Below, in pieces: positions 17,540 to 24,737 of a stretch of 64,000 nt of DNA. The notes beneath the pieces are model-generated. The model saw nothing but the letters and a program-made list of their open reading frames with translations, had not been told where the DNA came from and searched no databases. The stretch comes from Chryseobacterium culicis. Lineage in GTDB: Bacteria; Bacteroidota; Bacteroidia; Flavobacteriales; Weeksellaceae. The stretch's first letter is position 1. Each line of letters opens with the position of its first letter. The position numbers were made by a program, and so were the translations under genes. Where the stretch lies: the NCBI RefSeq assembly GCF_900108365.1, contig NZ_FNWQ01000006.1, forward strand, positions 124,001-188,000. Direction: 5' to 3'.

Positions 17540-18277
17540 TTATTCTGTAATGATGATAATCTTTTTATCTGCGTTCTTCAGTGGAGTGTCCTGATCGTAC
17601 AGGGCTTTGAGATCATATTCTATTCTGATAGAATGGTTATCAATCTGCTTCACCCAGTCATGTTTCCCTTTAATTGATTGTATAGGCCTCTCAAATTTTA
17701 AAGTAGTCCCGATTTTTTTGAAAAACATCGCCATCATTCCGGCTATTTTTTCGGCTTCTTCCTTTGATGTTTTAGATTGGATTGACTCTTCAATGCTTTT
17801 AAGATTAAAATTCTCTGTATCAATTACCAGGGTTTTTCCATCCCAATTGTTGTAAACATTCTGATCCAGCGGTATTTTTTCTCTTTTTGTGAAACTTTTG
17901 AGGACCAGATAATCTTCCGGAAGAAAATGTTCCGTTTTAAAAGAAAATCCCGCGAGCTTGTTGTTTTCTTTTGCAGACTTCATGAAAATCTTTTTCATGA
18001 TTCGGATGGTGTCCGGATTTTCCGTTTTTAATTTTCCTTCCTTTTTGGCAAGATCATACATACTTGTCCATGTGGTGGGAAGTCTGTCCATTTCCCCGAA
18101 TTCCTTTTGCTTTAGAGAATCAGGTGTCATCGCCATCATTTCAGACATAAACTCTCTGCTGTCAATATCAGTAAGAAAAGTTGAGGCAGCATCTTGGTGA
18201 TAGACAATTTCAGAATTTACACTGCAGGAATGCAGCAAAAAAAGGCTCATCAGAAATAAGACAATGGTTTTGTTCAT
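17540..18277 (-). CDS. Putative lipoprotein of unknown function
   Basis: A 245-residue protein with lipoprotein signal MNKTIVLFLMSLFLLHSCS, the lipobox being LHSC. No known domain is recognised. The mature part is rich in charged helices and mentions no obvious catalytic motif. It follows the TauE/SafE-like gene by 18 bp on the same strand, so it may be the last gene of the ccoG-ccoH operon, but a link to oxidase assembly is only positional. Confidence 0.72.
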   Translation of the reverse strand: MNKTIVLFLMSLFLLHSCSVNSEIVYHQDAASTFLTDIDSREFMSEMMAMTPDSLKQKEFGEMDRLPTTWTSMYDLAKKEGKLKTENPDTIRIMKKIFMKSAKENNKLAGFSFKTEHFLPEDYLVLKSFTKREKIPLDQNVYNNWDGKTLVIDTENFNLKSIEESIQSKTSKEEAEKIAGMMAMFFKKIGTTLKFERPIQSIKGKHDWVKQIDNHSIRIEYDLKALYDQDTPLKNADKKIIIITE

Positions 18278-18295
18278 TATATATTTAAATACAAA

Positions 18296-19021
18296 TTAAT
18301 GGCAGTTAACAGCCCCGTTTGGATCTTTACTAATCGTCATAGCTTCTGCTTTAGGAGAAACATAAGGGATTCCGAGTTCAAGACCTCTCAGAATAAACAA
18401 TCCCCCCAAAATAATCATAATGACCGGTACAGCTTTCAAAATTTTTACCCTGAAAGTCTGGCTCATAAGATTTCCGGCTAAAACAATAGCAAACATGAAT
18501 GGAAGGGTTCCGAGGCCAAATAAAGCCATATATAATGCTCCCTGCCATATCCCGCCTCCTGCAAGACTTGCGGTAAGTGCCATGTAAACCATTCCACAAG
18601 GTAAAAAACCATTAAGAACCCCGGTGGAGAATCTTGAACGGTAATCTGCCTTCTGAAGAAGCTTTCCTAAGTTTAATTTGACAGAATATAAAAATTTGGA
18701 CAGGAAAGGAATTTTTGAAGCGAAATCTTTTCCGCCAAAGGAAAATACAGCCATAATGATCAGAAGAACCCCAGCTGTAATAGTCAGGTATTTCTGAAAT
18801 CCTGCCATTTCAAACCCCTGCCCGATAATTCCGAGAAGTGCACCCAGTAATGAATACGTGAAGATCCTCCCAAATTGATAGGTAAGGTTTTGAAGGTAGA
18901 AATTGGCAGCCTGTTTTCTGGTTAATCCCATCGACAGGGCAATAGGTCCGCACATTCCGATACAGTGGAAACCGGAAGCAAAGCCTAAAGCAATAGCCGA
19001 TACAATAAGTCCTATTTCCAT
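18296..19021 (-). CDS. TauE/SafE (UreH-like) family membrane protein in cbb3 cluster
   Basis: A 241-residue protein with about six transmembrane helices. It has two cysteine motifs inside helices, FHCIGMCGP near the N-terminus and GFLPCGMVY in the middle, typical of the DsbD/CcdA-UreH-like transmembrane family often called 'sulfite exporter TauE/SafE'. Genes of this type commonly accompany ccoGHIS in Bacteroidota and Proteobacteria, where a part in copper or thiol handling for oxidase assembly is suspected. Its start overlaps the end of ccoH by 10 bp, so the two are translationally linked. A C-terminal NCH tail could bind metal (inference). Confidence 0.82.
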   Translation of the reverse strand: MEIGLIVSAIALGFASGFHCIGMCGPIALSMGLTRKQAANFYLQNLTYQFGRIFTYSLLGALLGIIGQGFEMAGFQKYLTITAGVLLIIMAVFSFGGKDFASKIPFLSKFLYSVKLNLGKLLQKADYRSRFSTGVLNGFLPCGMVYMALTASLAGGGIWQGALYMALFGLGTLPFMFAIVLAGNLMSQTFRVKILKAVPVIMIILGGLFILRGLELGIPYVSPKAEAMTISKDPNGAVNCH

Positions 19022-19464
19022 ATCACATCATAATCCATTCGGTAGTCTGTTTTGTCTTTTGTCCAACTTAGTCTTAATGTATAATTACCCATTTTCAGTA
19101 CCTGTGCAGGTATTATGAAAGACTGGCTGGCATCAAGCTGTACAGATTTTTTTATGTCTAAATTCTGGTCGTCGGTTCTGTTTAAAACAAATTTTACCGT
19201 AGTATTGGAGTTGTTATATTCTTTTGGAAAAGTAATTTTAATTCCTTTGGTATCCTGGCTGTATACAGGTTTTTCCTGTAAGTCATCTGCTTTTTTCTTC
19301 GCATCAATTACATCCTGATACTTCAACTCCTCTTCGTAATAATTATCGGTTACCATTTCAGAGTTCTTCTGTCCGTTCGGAAAAAGAAACATCATGGATA
19401 ATATAAAAATTATGAATGCAAGCAATGCAATTACAACACCGTGTCCCCAACTAAAGTTCTTCAT
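19012..19464 (-). CDS. ccoH: FixH/CcoH family protein
   Basis: A 150-residue protein with one N-terminal membrane helix (VVIALLAFIIFILSMMFLF) and a periplasmic beta-rich domain, the layout of FixH/CcoH, which helps stabilise and assemble cbb3 oxidase. The motif DNYYEEELKYQ just after the helix is typical of Bacteroidota FixH. It starts 10 bp after ccoG ends and overlaps the TauE-like gene by 10 bp, which supports a single operon. Confidence 0.85.
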   Translation of the reverse strand: MKNFSWGHGVVIALLAFIIFILSMMFLFPNGQKNSEMVTDNYYEEELKYQDVIDAKKKADDLQEKPVYSQDTKGIKITFPKEYNNSNTTVKFVLNRTDDQNLDIKKSVQLDASQSFIIPAQVLKMGNYTLRLSWTKDKTDYRMDYDVIWK

Positions 19465-19474
19465 TTTTTTCTAA

Positions 19475-20929
19475 TTAAAATTGCAGTTTAAATGGTCCCT
19501 CAAAATAAGTCTGATAGGAATCTATCAGTTTACCCTTCATATCATAAACCCCTATCGTGATATTCTGTTTAGACAGCTTCATCTCATTTTCCGGGAAGCT
19601 GATATTGATGGTTCCTTTGGAAATTTTATCTCTGTCTACCTGAATTTTACTTGATGCACTGTACGTAATTTCACCATGTGCCGGATCTATTACTTTAATG
19701 GTAACGATTTTTTTGTCGTTCGTTTTATTAAGGAAAGTATAATTATAGGTATTGGTAATTTTACCGTCTCTTACGAAGAATGTACTGCCTGCCGGCTTAA
19801 TGAATTTGGCCTCCATCTCACCACGGCTGTACAGAAGATATCCCAGGAATCCTACAAGAAGCAACAGAAATATGGAGAAACCTTTCATTCTTCCTGTAAA
19901 CTTAAACTGGGTTTGTTTTTCAATTTCGTTTTCAGAGGCATATCTTATCAGTCCTTTTGGAAGACCAACTTTCTCCATTACTTCATCACAGGCATCAATA
20001 CATGCCGTACAGTTGATACATTCCAACTGCTGTCCGTCTCTGATGTCAATTCCGGTAGGGCATACCACCACACACTGGTGACAGTCGATGCAATCTCCTT
20101 TCCCAGCAGCTTTTCTATCTTCTCCTTTTCTCCATTTTGCTCTGTTTTCTCCTCTTTTAAAATCGTAGAAAACGTTGATTGTATCTTTGTCAATCAAAAC
20201 ACCCTGCAATCTTCCATATGGACAAACCAGTGTACAAACCTGCTCTCTGAACCATGCAAATACAAAATAAAATGCTGCGGTAAGAAGAATCATTACAATA
20301 AAATTGGTAGGATGTGCAAACGGTCCTTCACCAACAATTTTAAATACTTCCTCATATCCTACGATATACATGAACATGAAGTGGGTAATTATTAATGAAA
20401 TGATGATGTAAATAGTCCACTTCAAGCTTCTCTTCCAGATCTTCTCACTGTTCCACTCCTGTCTGTCCAGCTTCATCTGCTTATTTCGGTCTCCTTCAAT
20501 CAGATATTCGATTTTACGGAAGATGGATTCCATAAAAATTGTCTGAGGGCAAATCCACCCGCAGAAAATTCTTCCGAACGCAATCGTAAAAACAATTATA
20601 AAGATTAATGAGGCAATAGCACCTAAAGTAAGGATAAAAAAGTCTTGTGGATAGAAGGGCTGTCCAAAAATGAAAAACTCCCTGTCTATAACGTTGAACA
20701 ATAATAAAGGGTTACCATTGATTTTGATGAATGGCAACGTAAAATAAATAATTAATAGTAAATAACTTACAATATTTCTATAGTTGGTATACTTCCCTTT
20801 AGGTTTTCTGGGAAATACCCATTTTCTTTTTCCGGATTGCTCCATTGTCCCTATAGAATCTCTGTAAGTCTCAGGGTCCAGAACCTGTCCCTGTCCGCCG
20901 CGTACTTCTATTTCTTCTATGTCTGACAT
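19475..20929 (-). CDS. ccoG: Cytochrome c oxidase accessory protein CcoG (FixG)
   Basis: A 484-residue membrane ferredoxin-like protein involved in copper delivery or reduction during cbb3 oxidase assembly. Five hydrophobic segments are visible. The sequence GRIFCGWICPQTIF gives a Cys pair in a membrane loop, and the soluble domain has two cluster motifs, CIDCHQCVVVCP and CINCTACIDACD, with a further C-x-LVCPYGR. The C-terminal Ig-like domain (about 385-484) is usual for FixG. A strong hairpin lies between ccoP and this gene, so it may be transcribed partly by read-through and partly from its own promoter. Confidence 0.95.
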   Translation of the reverse strand: MSDIEEIEVRGGQGQVLDPETYRDSIGTMEQSGKRKWVFPRKPKGKYTNYRNIVSYLLLIIYFTLPFIKINGNPLLLFNVIDREFFIFGQPFYPQDFFILTLGAIASLIFIIVFTIAFGRIFCGWICPQTIFMESIFRKIEYLIEGDRNKQMKLDRQEWNSEKIWKRSLKWTIYIIISLIITHFMFMYIVGYEEVFKIVGEGPFAHPTNFIVMILLTAAFYFVFAWFREQVCTLVCPYGRLQGVLIDKDTINVFYDFKRGENRAKWRKGEDRKAAGKGDCIDCHQCVVVCPTGIDIRDGQQLECINCTACIDACDEVMEKVGLPKGLIRYASENEIEKQTQFKFTGRMKGFSIFLLLLVGFLGYLLYSRGEMEAKFIKPAGSTFFVRDGKITNTYNYTFLNKTNDKKIVTIKVIDPAHGEITYSASSKIQVDRDKISKGTINISFPENEMKLSKQNITIGVYDMKGKLIDSYQTYFEGPFKLQF

Positions 20930-20949
20930 ATGTATAGGTTTTAAAAAAG

Positions 20950-21000
20950 AAAAAACATAATTCGTTACTATTTTAATCTAATAACAAATTATGTTTTTTT
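20950..21000 (-). terminator. Long AT-rich hairpin between ccoP and ccoG
   Basis: AAAAAACATAATT at the left pairs with AATTATGTTTTTT at the right, extended by GTTA/TAAC inside. On the minus strand the 3' arm ends in a T run, so it can act as a terminator or attenuator after ccoP, before the ccoG group. Confidence 0.65.
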
Positions 21001-21023
21001 CATATGTTTTCTAATTGTTTAAA

Positions 21024-21905
21024 TTATTCTTTTTCCCAATGCGCTTCCGTTCCCTGAGGAGCAGCTCCTCCCTGAGCCGGAGTCACTGGTGGTTGCTCCT
21101 GGTTGATGTGATATACATACGCTGCAATCTTTTCAATCTCTGCACCAGAAACTTCTCCGTTTTTACCGAATGCTCTCATCGCAGGGTTAGTAGGAGAACC
21201 ATTCCAGTCCATATGGAATACGTTTTTGAATAACGTTTTCTCAGGCTGGTTGATCCAGTAGTTATCAGTAAGGTTGGGTCCGATACCTCCACTACCGTCT
21301 TCCTTGTGACAAGATGCACAGTTTGTTTTGAATAATTCTTTACCTTCTGCAATGTTATCAGCTGAATATTTAGCTGTTTCAATGGTTACAGGAGGCTGAG
21401 ATTTCTGATATTCTTCAATACTGGCTAATTGCTCTTTATATTCTTTTTCGTACTCGCTTAACGGGTGAGCAAAGTCTGTGAAAGAGAATGCTGCAATATA
21501 TACAATACAAAAAGCGGTCCCAAAATAGAATAAACCTACCCACCATTTTGGTAACTGGTTATCCAGCTCCATGATCCCGTCGAAACCGTGGTCGATAAGG
21601 ATATCTTTTTCTTCAGTTTCAGATTGCTTTTTGAAGGCTGCATCATACATTCTTTTCAAGAAAGGAACTTTCTTTTCAGCCAGATAAGCTGCTTTCTCTT
21701 CCGGAGATAATTTTTTGAATTTGTTATTCTCAATAAGGTCTCCGATAGCACTATGGATATAGGCAAGGATTCCAGCGATAACAACAGTTCCCCAGAAGTA
21801 AGGCGAAGCTAGGAACGCGTAGCTTTGTACAAACAAATAATAAAAAACTATTAAAAGCCCAATTATTATTAAGATGTTTACGACAACAGGTGTTCTTTGT
21901 TTCAT
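21024..21905 (-). CDS. ccoP: cbb3 oxidase subunit CcoP, single-haem form
   Basis: A 293-residue c-type cytochrome subunit that feeds electrons to the catalytic subunit. The N-terminal part has two membrane helices, then a FixP_N-like segment (HGFDGIMELDNQLPKWWVGLFYFG) with a third helix. A periplasmic cytochrome c domain follows, with haem motif CASCH at residues 196-200 and a likely Met ligand in NPAMRAFG. Canonical proteobacterial CcoP has two CxxCH motifs; only one is present here, so one haem appears to be absent. It starts 10 bp after ccoQ. Confidence 0.9.
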   Translation of the reverse strand: MKQRTPVVVNILIIIGLLIVFYYLFVQSYAFLASPYFWGTVVIAGILAYIHSAIGDLIENNKFKKLSPEEKAAYLAEKKVPFLKRMYDAAFKKQSETEEKDILIDHGFDGIMELDNQLPKWWVGLFYFGTAFCIVYIAAFSFTDFAHPLSEYEKEYKEQLASIEEYQKSQPPVTIETAKYSADNIAEGKELFKTNCASCHKEDGSGGIGPNLTDNYWINQPEKTLFKNVFHMDWNGSPTNPAMRAFGKNGEVSGAEIEKIAAYVYHINQEQPPVTPAQGGAAPQGTEAHWEKE

Positions 21906-21915
21906 AAAAAATAGT

Positions 21916-22116
21916 TTAATTTTTTAAATTAAAATCGTCATCCTCATCATCCCCAAGTGGTGCCTCTTCTTCTTCTTTGTAGTATTTTTTAGGTCTGCTA
22001 AAAACATAGATTACCAAAGCGATGAAGAACAGCATAAAGAAAATCAGAGCCAGCGTCTGGTAGAAACCAGCGTTTTCTGTATTGGATAATATATCTTTAA
22101 AGTTCTGAGGAATCAT
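21916..22116 (-). CDS. ccoQ: cbb3 oxidase small subunit CcoQ-like
   Basis: A 66-residue protein with one transmembrane helix (TLALIFFMLFFIALVIYVF) followed by a charged KKYYKEEEEAPLGDDEDDD tail. Size, topology and position between ccoNO and ccoP fit CcoQ/FixQ (subunit 3), which stabilises the oxidase. The sequence itself is too short for certain homology. Confidence 0.8.
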   Translation of the reverse strand: MIPQNFKDILSNTENAGFYQTLALIFFMLFFIALVIYVFSRPKKYYKEEEEAPLGDDEDDDFNLKN

Positions 22117-22132
22117 ATGAACCTTTTAATGT

Positions 22133-24394
22133 TTAGTTATTACTTGCTGTTTTGATTTCAGTTGTTTTGATATCTGTACCTAATCTCTGAAGATAAGAAA
22201 TAAGAGCTACAATTTCTTTTTTCTCAAGTTCTCCCTGAGGTCTCTTAGCATACGCCTGCTTAAGGTCATTTGCTTCAGAGAAGATATCTTTTACAATTTT
22301 TGCCGATTGGTTGTTAGCCCATTTGTCTGCAGAGTCGATTTGAGCCTTAGTATAAGGTACATCGAATACATTCTTCATCAGCTTCATTTTATCTACCATC
22401 TTAGTTCTGTCTAAGTCAGTAGCAATTAACCAAGGGTAACGAGGCATGATAGAACCTGCAGAAGTAGATCTTGGGTTATACATGTGCTTGTAGTGCCAAG
22501 AACTTGGGTTTTTACCACCTTCTCTATGTAAATCCGGTCCAGTTCTCTTAGAACCCCATAGGAATGGTCTGTCGTATACGAATTCTCCAGCTTTGGAGTA
22601 TTGTCCGTTTTTACCGTTGAATCTTGTAATCTCATCTCTGAACGGTCTGATCATCTGTGAGTGACAAGCGTTACATCCTTCACGGATATAAATATCTCTA
22701 CCCTCAAGCTCAAGTGGTGAATAAGGCTTCACCGCAGAAATGGTAGGTACACTTTTCTTAAGAGATAGTGTAGGGATAATTTCAATTGAACTACCGATCG
22801 ATATGGTGATAAAAGATAAAATACCTAGTAATACCGGAGTTCTTTCCAGCCAAAGGTGAGTACCTTCTCCTTCTTTTCTGTTTTTACTGATGTTGGCCAA
22901 CGCAGGCGCTTCAGCAGGAACTTCTTTCTGGAATGATCCTTTTCTTACAGTAGCAATTACGTTGATAATCATTAGGATAGATCCGGAGATATAGAATAAA
23001 CCTCCTACGAATCTCATTTTGAAGTAAGGAATAATAGCCGTTACCGTATCGAGCCAGTTTTTCCATAAAAGAGTTCCGTCCGGGTTGAATTGCTTCCACA
23101 TTAATCCTTGTGTGAATCCTGAAATATACATTGGAACTGCATAGAAAATAATTCCTAAGGTACCTAACCAGAAATGCCAGTTAGCTAATTTTACAGACCA
23201 AAGTTTTGTTCTCCACATAATTGGTACCAGATAATAGATTACCCCGAATGCCATGAAACCATTCCATCCAAGAGCTCCTAAGTGTACGTGACCGATAACC
23301 CAGTCTGTAAAGTGACCAATTTTGTTGATGTTTTTAGTTGCCAAAAGCGGACCTTCGAACGTTGCCATACCATAACATGTAACAGCTACCACAAAGAACT
23401 TAAGGATAGGATTTTCCCTTACTTTATCCCAAGCTCCTCTCAGGGTAAGAAGACCATTTAACATACCTCCCCAAGATGGTGCAATAAGCATGATAGAGAA
23501 CCCTGTTCCTACCGCCTGAGCCCAAGCCGGAAGAGCTGTATACTGAAGGTGGTGAGGACCAGCCCAGATATATACGAAAATTAATGACCAGAAGTGAATA
23601 ATGGATAATTTATAAGAGAATACCGGTCTGTCTGCAGCCTTCGGAAGGAAGTAATACATTAAACCTAGAACCGGAGTCGTCAATACGAATGCAACCGCAT
23701 TGTGTCCATACCACCACTGTACAATAGCATCTTTTACCCCTGCATATGCTGAATAAGATTTCCAGCCTGTGAAAGATAAAGGTACTTCAAGGTTGTTGAA
23801 GATGTGAAGCATTGCTACTGCAATCCAGGTACCGATATAGAACCAGATGGCTACATACAGGTGTCTCACTCTTCTCTTAGAAATAGTCAGGAACATATTG
23901 ATACCAAAAATGATCCATGAGAATGCGATCAATATGTCGATCGGCCACTCGTGTTCAGCATATTCCTTAGAGGTATTGATCCCCATAAAGAACGTAACGA
24001 ACGTAGCAACGATCATAAACTGCCAAGTCCAGAAATGTAACCAAGACAATGTGTCACTGTACATTCTTGTTTTTAATAATCTCTGTAAAGAGTAATAAAT
24101 ACCCGTGTAAACAATGTTACAAACGAATGCAAAGATTACGGTATTGGTGTGCAGCATTCTGATTCTACCAAAACCAAATGCACCATGAGTGTTTATTAAA
24201 CCTTGAATATTACCAGATGCCAAACTTTTAATGGTTGTGTCATCTGTCCCGAAAAAGAATTCCGGTAATTCAGGGTAGAAAAGCATTAATGCCGCCGTAA
24301 GCCCGAACGTAAATCCAATGAGACCGAAAACTAAGGTCGCATAAAGGAACGCACGGACAATACTATTGTCATAACTAAACTTCTGTGTTTCCAT
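22133..24394 (-). CDS. ccoNO: Fused cbb3 oxidase catalytic subunits CcoN-CcoO
   Basis: A 753-residue fusion of the haem-copper catalytic subunit and the membrane-anchored monohaem cytochrome. In the CcoN part (about 1-480, around 12 helices) the ligands are visible: low-spin haem region GRIRMLHTN (His82), CuB His231 in WYGHNAV, GPHHLQY (His281/282) preceded by Tyr275 in the helix VII position of the cross-linked tyrosine, and GHVHLG (His369/371). The CcoO part contains EGCNACHSQ (Cys574-His578). The high-affinity oxidase reduces O2 to water at low oxygen. Fusion of N and O is usual for Bacteroidota. Part of ccoS-NO-Q-P. Confidence 0.96.
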   Translation of the reverse strand: METQKFSYDNSIVRAFLYATLVFGLIGFTFGLTAALMLFYPELPEFFFGTDDTTIKSLASGNIQGLINTHGAFGFGRIRMLHTNTVIFAFVCNIVYTGIYYSLQRLLKTRMYSDTLSWLHFWTWQFMIVATFVTFFMGINTSKEYAEHEWPIDILIAFSWIIFGINMFLTISKRRVRHLYVAIWFYIGTWIAVAMLHIFNNLEVPLSFTGWKSYSAYAGVKDAIVQWWYGHNAVAFVLTTPVLGLMYYFLPKAADRPVFSYKLSIIHFWSLIFVYIWAGPHHLQYTALPAWAQAVGTGFSIMLIAPSWGGMLNGLLTLRGAWDKVRENPILKFFVVAVTCYGMATFEGPLLATKNINKIGHFTDWVIGHVHLGALGWNGFMAFGVIYYLVPIMWRTKLWSVKLANWHFWLGTLGIIFYAVPMYISGFTQGLMWKQFNPDGTLLWKNWLDTVTAIIPYFKMRFVGGLFYISGSILMIINVIATVRKGSFQKEVPAEAPALANISKNRKEGEGTHLWLERTPVLLGILSFITISIGSSIEIIPTLSLKKSVPTISAVKPYSPLELEGRDIYIREGCNACHSQMIRPFRDEITRFNGKNGQYSKAGEFVYDRPFLWGSKRTGPDLHREGGKNPSSWHYKHMYNPRSTSAGSIMPRYPWLIATDLDRTKMVDKMKLMKNVFDVPYTKAQIDSADKWANNQSAKIVKDIFSEANDLKQAYAKRPQGELEKKEIVALISYLQRLGTDIKTTEIKTASNN

Positions 24395-24415
24395 ATCAAC
24401 TATTCACTATTTTTC

Positions 24416-24628
24416 TCAATTTTTATTATTTTCTCCTATTTCTTTCTCGTCTTTATCTTTGTTGCCGGTGTCATCATTTTCTTTGATTTTTTCATCATCA
24501 AAAAGGATTCTGACAGCAGGAGATTCATCATCTTCAAACTGTCCTTTTCGGGCATACACTATAAATACGACCAAGAAAATCGCAGCTAAAGAAACACTGC
24601 AGAGGATCATTAAATATAGAATATCCAT
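24416..24628 (-). CDS. ccoS: cbb3 oxidase assembly protein CcoS
   Basis: A 70-residue protein with one N-terminal helix (MDILYLMILCSVSLAAIFLVVFI) and a short cytoplasmic stretch ending in an acidic region, YARKGQFEDDESPAVRILFD, the CcoS/FixS signature. CcoS helps insert haem b and copper into CcoN. First gene of the ccoS-NO-Q-P run, 21 bp before ccoNO, with a promoter element and partial FNR-like site upstream. Confidence 0.9.
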   Translation of the reverse strand: MDILYLMILCSVSLAAIFLVVFIVYARKGQFEDDESPAVRILFDDEKIKENDDTGNKDKDEKEIGENNKN

Positions 24629-24659
24629 TGGACAACAAAATTAACCTATTTTCGGGGTT

Positions 24660-24667
24660 CAAATTTA
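24660..24667 (-). promoter_or_regulatory. Minus-strand -7 element TAAATTTG before ccoS
   Basis: Reads CAAATTTA on the plus strand, an exact TAnnTTTG match about 32 bp before the ccoS ATG. It lies in the gap between ccoI and ccoS, so ccoS-NO-Q-P can be transcribed separately from ccoI. Confidence 0.5.
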
Positions 24668-24678
24668 GTGAAAAATAA

Positions 24679-24690
24679 TGACATTCATCA
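24679..24690. promoter_or_regulatory. Imperfect FNR/Crp-type half-site pair upstream of ccoS
   Basis: TGAC-ATTC-ATCA resembles TGAT-N4-ATCA with one mismatch. It ends 11 bp upstream of the minus-strand -7 element, around where the -33 element would be. Weak on its own; supported only by the better site at 27187. Confidence 0.3.
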
Positions 24691-24737
24691 CGAAATGCCG
24701 ATTTCAGCTAATTTAAAATCAGTCTAAATAAGGGCTT

